DNA from: Lonicera japonica
Taxonomy: Eukaryota; Streptophyta; Magnoliopsida; Dipsacales; Caprifoliaceae
DNA: 64,000 bases
Direction: 5' to 3'
Assembly: GCA_021464415.1 (NCBI GenBank)
Contig: CM038471.1
Coordinates: 36,553,234-36,617,233 of the forward strand
Below the pieces are notes generated by a model. The model did no database searches, was not told where the DNA came from, and saw only the letters and a list, made by a program, of their open reading frames with translations. Numbering within the stretch: the first letter of the stretch is position 1; every line of letters begins with the position of its first letter. Positions 58,979 through 64,000 of the stretch are shown here, one piece after another. The translations under genes and the position numbers were made by a program.

Positions 58979-59531
58979 TGTTATGAAATTGGTGAATGGA
59001 AGCACACACACAACTAAAGTAAAATTGAGAGAATGAAGAAAAACAAACACACAGAATTTACGTGGAAAACCTTCAATTAAATTGAAAGAAAAACTACGGA
59101 CAAACGACGGAAAATTTTAATTTATAAAATGGGATACAACACCTTCTCTCTAAATATAAGGAGAGAACAATTACACTCTCTTAATTTAGGAGAAACAATA
59201 ACCTCTCTCTAGACCTCTCTTTACCAAGCTTTGTAATTCTTAGCTTGATGTCCAAATGGAGTAGAATGGAGAGGTATATATAGTAGTTACAAAATATATC
59301 CAATGGTCCACATTCAATCTCACCAACCATGATCCAAGGGCTCACATTCATTCTCACCTACCACGCATGATGTAAGCGATGACATCATCGATGCACGATG
59401 TAAGCGATGACAACATCATGATATAGGCGATGACATCGTCATGATGTAAGCGATGACATAGTTGATGCACGATGCAGGCGATGATATCATTGATGCACAA
59501 TGACAATTGTTATTTTTTTACTATATCAACA
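58979..59531 (-). repeat. 5' LTR of the copia element (553 bp)
   Basis: TGTTATGAAATTGG...TATCAACA. Contains four to five imperfect ~25-bp repeats of the CGATGTAAGCGATGACATC type (about 59370-59500). A TATA-like TATATATAGTAG is at about 59275 (complement orientation possible). Confidence 0.9.
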
Positions 59532-59597
59532 TTGGTCATTCTAAAAAAATATCAAACTACTTTACAAAGAAGATAAATCCATTATATTATTTGTATT

Positions 59598-60860
59598 TTT
59601 CATTATTAGGTATTACTGTCTAGCCTGTTGAGCACCAATGGTCTATAGGCCACTGAGTAATCCCATATTTGATTAACTAAATATTATGGTCGTAACCAGA
59701 CCTGAGGTCAGAGATTGTTTGGCAAGGCTTAAGGTTTGTTCATAGGCATAACTAATTTAACCATATTTTCAGTTGAATTAGTCAACTGCATCTTAAATAC
59801 TTTTTCATTTTCAAATTACAGTTTATTACTTTTTTTAAATATTTTTAGTTAAAATTTTATTTTTATTTGTCAACGATTTTATAATATGTTGGCCTTTGTC
59901 CATCATTTCTTATGATAGTTAAAGATTCATGGCTTATATAAAAAACCTTTGTTGTGGAATTATTGTTTTGTACAAAAAAATTAAAAAAATCCTTTTTTAT
60001 TTTCACAACCTAATCTACGTATATTTTTCAAATTCATGATAGAAAATAAATTTTATTCTAAGATATAGATTGTGATGAAATTATTTAATTCCAACAAGAA
60101 TGTGAAAATCAATAATGGAGGCTGGATGGAGGAAGAATCTTAAAATCGATCTCATTTGCGTGAGGAATATAATTTCTAGTTGACAGACTTTAATTTTCTT
60201 GTTTTACAATAAAGTATACTAATTGAACGGTGAAAAAAATAATAAATAAATAAAATGACTTGCAATTGAGGGTATCTTGATCCATGCCAGGTAAAAAAGT
60301 AGGTATTTTATCAATATGAAGAATTCCACATTGCATAAACGGTAATAATTATTTCAGATAGTGTATATTATTCAAATGGTAATAATTAGCTATTAATTTA
60401 ACTTATATTGTCTCGCTTGTAATATTCAAATTGTAAAACCTTGAAGTTTATAAATTGTGCTGCAAATAGTGTAACACTTAAAATGACGGTACAACCCTAT
60501 CGAATGTGTGATTTAAGTATATTTTTCATTATAAAATATTTTTGTAAACAATTTCATAATCACAATATATCGGGTTTTATAGATTTCGTTTAGTATGCTT
60601 CAAATATATATATAGTTAGAATTGATTTTTAAATTTACAATTATTTAGAAAATTGATTAGATTAGAGAGAAATGAAAGAAAGGGAGTGTTGCCTGTGAAT
60701 AAAATTTTGTTGATCGGAAAATGACGCTGAAACTTATGAACACGCTTAATTTAGCAACTGAATTTGTCTTTCTAAAATAGAAACTATTTGGGCAAGTAAC
60801 TCACAAATTTGAAAGAGATGTTTTTGTTTGTTTCTACAATAGCCTAGTGCGGAAGCGTGA
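59598..60860. repeat. Repeat R2 in block B
   Basis: Same repeat as R1 (51243-53065) and as 16216-17110. It includes the ~390-bp part (60270-60655) that R2 of block A lost. No coding content recognised. Confidence 0.75.
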
Positions 60861-61507
60861 GGTTAAAAGAATAAAGGCATCGTTATCAAGCTGGCTCTTG
60901 AATTAACAAAAAAAAGAGAGATAATTCTTAAAAATTGTGATTTATTGAAGAAAATTAAGATTCATTACTACATCAAAGGAACATAACTTAGTTATACTAT
61001 TAAAATTTTAGACATACCAGGACAATAATTACTATGATTGATCGGAGGCTACTCCAAATCAAATCCTTTACATAAGAAAATGTAAATTACCAATATCAAA
61101 ATATACCAAAACTAATATTCTAGACTTACCGGAACTTCAATAATTAAAATAAAGCAAATATTACCCCTAAGATAATAAAATAAAAATACACAAATAATAA
61201 ATTAAAATCATATGCGACCAGCAACACTTTTTTTCCCCCTTTTTCTTTTGGGATAATCTAAGATAAATCCTCCATAGATTACTCTGATTCACAAAAGATC
61301 CAAGGTAATTAATGCTTTGATGGTAAAGACGTACAGCTTAATTAGAACTAATTACGGAGAAGTCTTTAAATTGACAACTAACTTTTTTTGCAAGACAAAA
61401 ATACCCTAGTCCGAATAAACAATACAATGTCTATCTCTCTCTCTCTATATATATATATATATGTATGGAATACATACATAAATGTATGAGTTATGTTATT
61501 AACAGAG
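60861..61507. other. AT-rich upstream region of MES copy B
   Basis: Matches 17111-17560 and about 17840-17890 of block A. It lacks the exon-like segment found at 17565-17692. A TA/CT microsatellite is at about 61435-61462. No gene. Confidence 0.5.
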
Positions 61508-62840
61508 AGTCCCTCACTTTTTATAAGGGAGGCTTATTTGTAAGGTTAAATGGATGAATTTTATTATGAAAAATTGAAGAGATGATCTATACAAAAAGTA
61601 GCTCACTTCCACGAAATTTTATCTAAAATTTCAACTTAGAACTAGTTGTAATGAAAAATTGACATATATGTATAATTTTGGCCGTTGAAATATTTGATAA
61701 TCATTTCACCCACTTTCAAATTGAATTTTTTTATGAAATTTGATAAATGTGATAGATCAATTCTAGAAATTTTCATACAAAAGTTTATCCATTTTTCCTT
61801 CAAAATTAAATAGGCATCCCCAGGGGCCTCCTTGTGTAAGGGCAAGTGGGGACAATCGCCCCCAATTGAATTTTGATATTTTTTTTTTAAGAAATGAAGT
61901 ATTTTAAAAATAAAATAAAAATATAAAAATTTATGTGCATAAATTTATACTTGATGATATATAAGTGTAAGAAACAAAAATTTATCAATTATCAAACCCC
62001 ACTCACCGCCCCGCCCAGACATCACATCCTTTCTTTCTTTTATTTTTGTTCCTTTAATTTCTTTCTTCTTTCTGTCCCTTTCTTCCGTCCTTTTCTTCTT
62101 TTTTGCTTTTGCCAACTACCGACATCCTTTCTCTTTCTTTATAGGAAGCAAACTTTTTGTCCTCTCATTTTCATTGGTTGCTTGAGCATCACTTGTACCA
62201 CTAATCTTCTAATTATTTTTCTCACTCTACATTTTTTAAGATATTTTTTTTAAATAATTATATAATATGAGTTATATTTTTTAATTAATTATATAATATT
62301 AAGTATAATTCTTGAAGTATTGATTTATTATTGAATATTTGATGATTTAGGTTTAAACATTTAAACCTCTAATTAAAAATATTAGTTATATTAAGTATTT
62401 AGGTGTATTAAAATATCTTTTTGAAGAGATATTAGTTGCCGAAAGTGTTTTGTTTACTACAATGTCAATGTTAGCTGATTTATGTTTATTTTCAAGATAA
62501 GTTAAATTTAACATCATCAATTTATTGAATAATATTAGTTGATTAATTGAATAAATGAATAAATGAGTTGATTTTGTATTCTATTGAAAACAGTGTTGAT
62601 GGACAAAATATGAAACCCCGTAGAATTTTATTATAATTTGTAGGCATTAAGTGTTTAAAGACTTTTAGTTGTATTAAGTATTATTATTAATGCGATTATG
62701 TTCGTGGTTAAATTTGTTATCCTCGGTGATTGATGCGCTTTAAATATATTTTTGTTTGTTTTAAATTTCGTCCCCAGTTAGTTAAATTCCTGTGTCCGCC
62801 ACTGAGCATCCCTTCTTTTTATTAAAAAAATTGGTTCTCT
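61508..62840. mobile_element. Foldback MITE copy in block B, split by a hAT insertion
   Basis: Left arm CACTTTTTATAAGGGAGGCT...AAATGGATGAATTT (61515-61562). The right arm reads back as CCATTTTTCCTTCAAAATTA-AATAGGCATCCC and resumes with TTCTTTTTATT after 62812. It is the counterpart of 17926-18200. Confidence 0.65.
61821..62804. mobile_element. Non-autonomous hAT-type element (984 bp)
   Basis: Left end CAGGGGCCTCC; right end is the complement of CAGTGGCGGACACAGG. The flanks GGCATCCC (61813-61820) and AGCATCCC (62805-62812) match in seven of eight bases, an 8-bp hAT-type duplication. The interior is AT-rich without transposase; a pyrimidine-rich stretch at 62020-62130 gives a meaningless open frame. 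Confidence 0.75.
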
Positions 62841-63092
62841 CTTTACAGCATTTCAGCATAATGCATAGCATATATATAGGATATATATATATATATATAT
62901 ATGCGTTTGTATGTAGACATCTTGAGAAAAGGAGAAAAAATCATCACGGATTGATAAGGGTGGAAAAAATCCATTCAAAGTTCTTACAAATTGATATGAA
63001 GATATTAAGAAGCATGTAGTCAAATTTTATGTTCTCGGCATTGAAATTTACTATAGATTTTCAAGTCAGACAGCAAGAAGCCTATAAATAAC
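62841..63092 (+). promoter_or_regulatory. Promoter region of MES copy B with a deleted leader
   Basis: Matches 18220-18596 of copy A. CAGCAAGAAGCCTATAAATA is retained, but the ~47-base leader between this TATA-like motif and the ATG in copy A is gone, so TATAAATA (63083-63090) ends two bases before the ATG at 63093. A TA microsatellite is at about 62881-62902. Confidence 0.6.
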
Positions 63093-64000
63093 ATGGAGGC
63101 AATTAGAAGGAAACAATTACTATTAGTTTTTCTTGTAGCACTATTCCTAGTGCAAACCGCAAATGGAGATCACTTTGTGCTAGTCCATGGTTTGGGCCTC
63201 GGAGCCTGGTCTTGGTTCAAACTAGTGCCCCGACTATCATCATACGGCCACAATGTTTCGGCCATTGACTTGGCTGCCTCAGGCGTCGACCCGAGGCAGG
63301 TGACTGACATTCCCTCAATTGCTGATTACTTTAAGCCTTTGAGGGACTACATGGCCGCTCTTCCTTCCCAAGAGAAGGTGATACTCGTAGGTCATAGTCT
63401 TGGAGGGTTAGCAATCTCGCAGTCCATGGAACTTTTTCCTCAGAAAATCAAAGTTGCGGTTTTTCTTACTGCTTTTATGCCTGGTCCAAATTACAATATA
63501 TCTACGCTCAATCAAGATGTATGTATTGTGGATTTATTTGTTATGGTATTCTATAAAAAAAATTCCAATAAATTGAGATAGATATAAATTAAATATGCAA
63601 TGCGTTGATTATGTTTTGTTTGTTATGTATTGAAGTTAGCCCCAACAAATAATCTTTCCCAGCCGGACAACAGTTATCCAAATATCAACGGGACAACTGC
63701 ATTCCTATTTGGGCCCAAGTACCTGAGAAAGTATTTATTTCAGAATAGCCCTATTGAGGTAAATGAAATTGATCGAACTAGATAAATCTGGATGGTTTAA
63801 AGATTACAGGGGGCGGGCCTTTAATTAACCTTGGCACCTTTTGTCAATTCTCACAATCAATATGTTTGATTGAGAGCATTTGATGAAAAAAGCATTATAG
63901 ATAATTTTTTGGTTTGTTTGTGGCAGGACTGGGTACTGGCAACTTTATTGGCGAGGCCGTCACTTCTCTATAGTGAACAAGACATATCAAAAGTGCTAAT
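63093..64000 (+). CDS. Secreted methylesterase/hydroxynitrile-lyase-family alpha/beta-hydrolase, copy B (3' end beyond window)
   Basis: Exons 63093-63518, 63636-63758 and 63927 onwards, in the same phase-0 structure as copy A. Third-exon sense DWVLATLLARPSLLYSEQD continues to the window edge. The signal peptide and nucleophile Ser102 (GHSLGG) are present, as is the HGLGLGAW oxyanion segment. By my count exon 1 differs from copy A at 8 of 142 residues and exon 2 at 7 of 41. In exon 2, copy B keeps the family-like TTAFLFGPKYL where copy A reads TTALLIGPKYM. The Asp and His of the triad lie beyond the window. The substrate is unknown; it is a tandem-like paralog of copy A, possibly with changed transcription start. 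Confidence 0.88.

Larger units (their letters stand above)
54400..59531 (-). mobile_element. Ty1/copia retrotransposon (Tork/Tnt1-like), minus strand, 5.1 kb
   Basis: Complete structure with TGTTATGAAATTGG...CAACA ends and a perfect TTGGT target duplication (54395-54399 and 59532-59536). Gene order gag, protease, integrase, RT, RNase H on the minus strand is diagnostic of copia. The initiator-tRNA-Met primer site is at 58966-58977. The integrase/RT sequence style resembles Tork/Tnt1; lineage is by recognition only. Coding frames have few lesions, so the element is comparatively young. It is absent from block A (empty site about 16155). Confidence 0.93.
49803..64000. repeat. Duplication block B (paralogous to block A)
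   Basis: Same order as block A from about 49803 (AAATATTAAGATAAGTTTTA) to the MES gene at 63093. It carries its own insertions (51539-51972, 52166-52556, 54400-59531 and 61821-62804) and keeps the longer versions of repeats R1 and R2. The window ends inside it. Confidence 0.88.

Noticed and set aside
61933..62253. 106-residue phenylalanine-rich frame
   Set aside because: Pyrimidine-rich interior of the hAT element; low complexity and no homology recognised.

Overview
This is a gene-poor, AT-rich stretch of a flowering-plant (eudicot-like) nuclear genome. The evidence is plant-type LTR retrotransposons with tRNA-Asp and initiator-tRNA-Met primer sites, plant hAT, Harbinger and foldback elements, a plant TIR (disease-resistance type) exon, and two intron-containing methylesterase/hydroxynitrile-lyase-family (MES) genes with GT-AG introns. 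I cannot name the species.

Layout. 1-669 is unassigned. 670-11901 is a decayed Tat-lineage (Ogre/Retand-like) Ty3/gypsy element. It has a truncated 5' LTR, broken gag-protease-RT, an RT-to-integrase deletion, a nested 1.5-kb solo LTR, a ~70-bp tandem repeat and a spliced-looking antisense gene, and ends in a complete 3' LTR. 11902 to about 19.7 kb is duplication block A, ending in a complete three-exon MES gene (18597-19714). 20.2-22.4 kb holds an LTR fragment, a hAT end and a Harbinger-type MITE. 22463-47059 is one Athila-like gypsy element with a perfect 5-bp target duplication (AGGAT). It is swollen to 24.6 kb by a solo LTR inside its 5' LTR and by a second, opposite-strand Athila-like element inside its RT. 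47590-48160 is a frameshifted TIR exon on the minus strand. About 49.8 kb to the end is duplication block B, carrying a Harbinger MITE, a foldback element, a nearly complete 5.1-kb Ty1/copia element (TTGGT target duplications), a second hAT and a second MES gene cut by the window end.

How the parts relate. Blocks A and B are paralogous copies of one ancestral segment [repeat R1 - spacer - repeat R2 - MES gene]. Because they are alignable, several insertions can be ordered: the 933-bp hAT is only in A and its empty site survives in B, while the copia element and the Harbinger MITE are only in B and their empty sites survive elsewhere. The only host genes visible are the two MES copies, predicted to encode secreted alpha/beta-hydrolases, and the TIR relic. 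Copy B has lost the 5' leader present in copy A, so the paralogs may differ in expression. I found no tRNA, rRNA, CRISPR array or operon-like structure. The most unusual items are the multi-exon antisense gene inside the Tat element, the nested Athila-like element that lacks one LTR exactly at its polypurine tract, and the paired filled and empty insertion sites in A and B.
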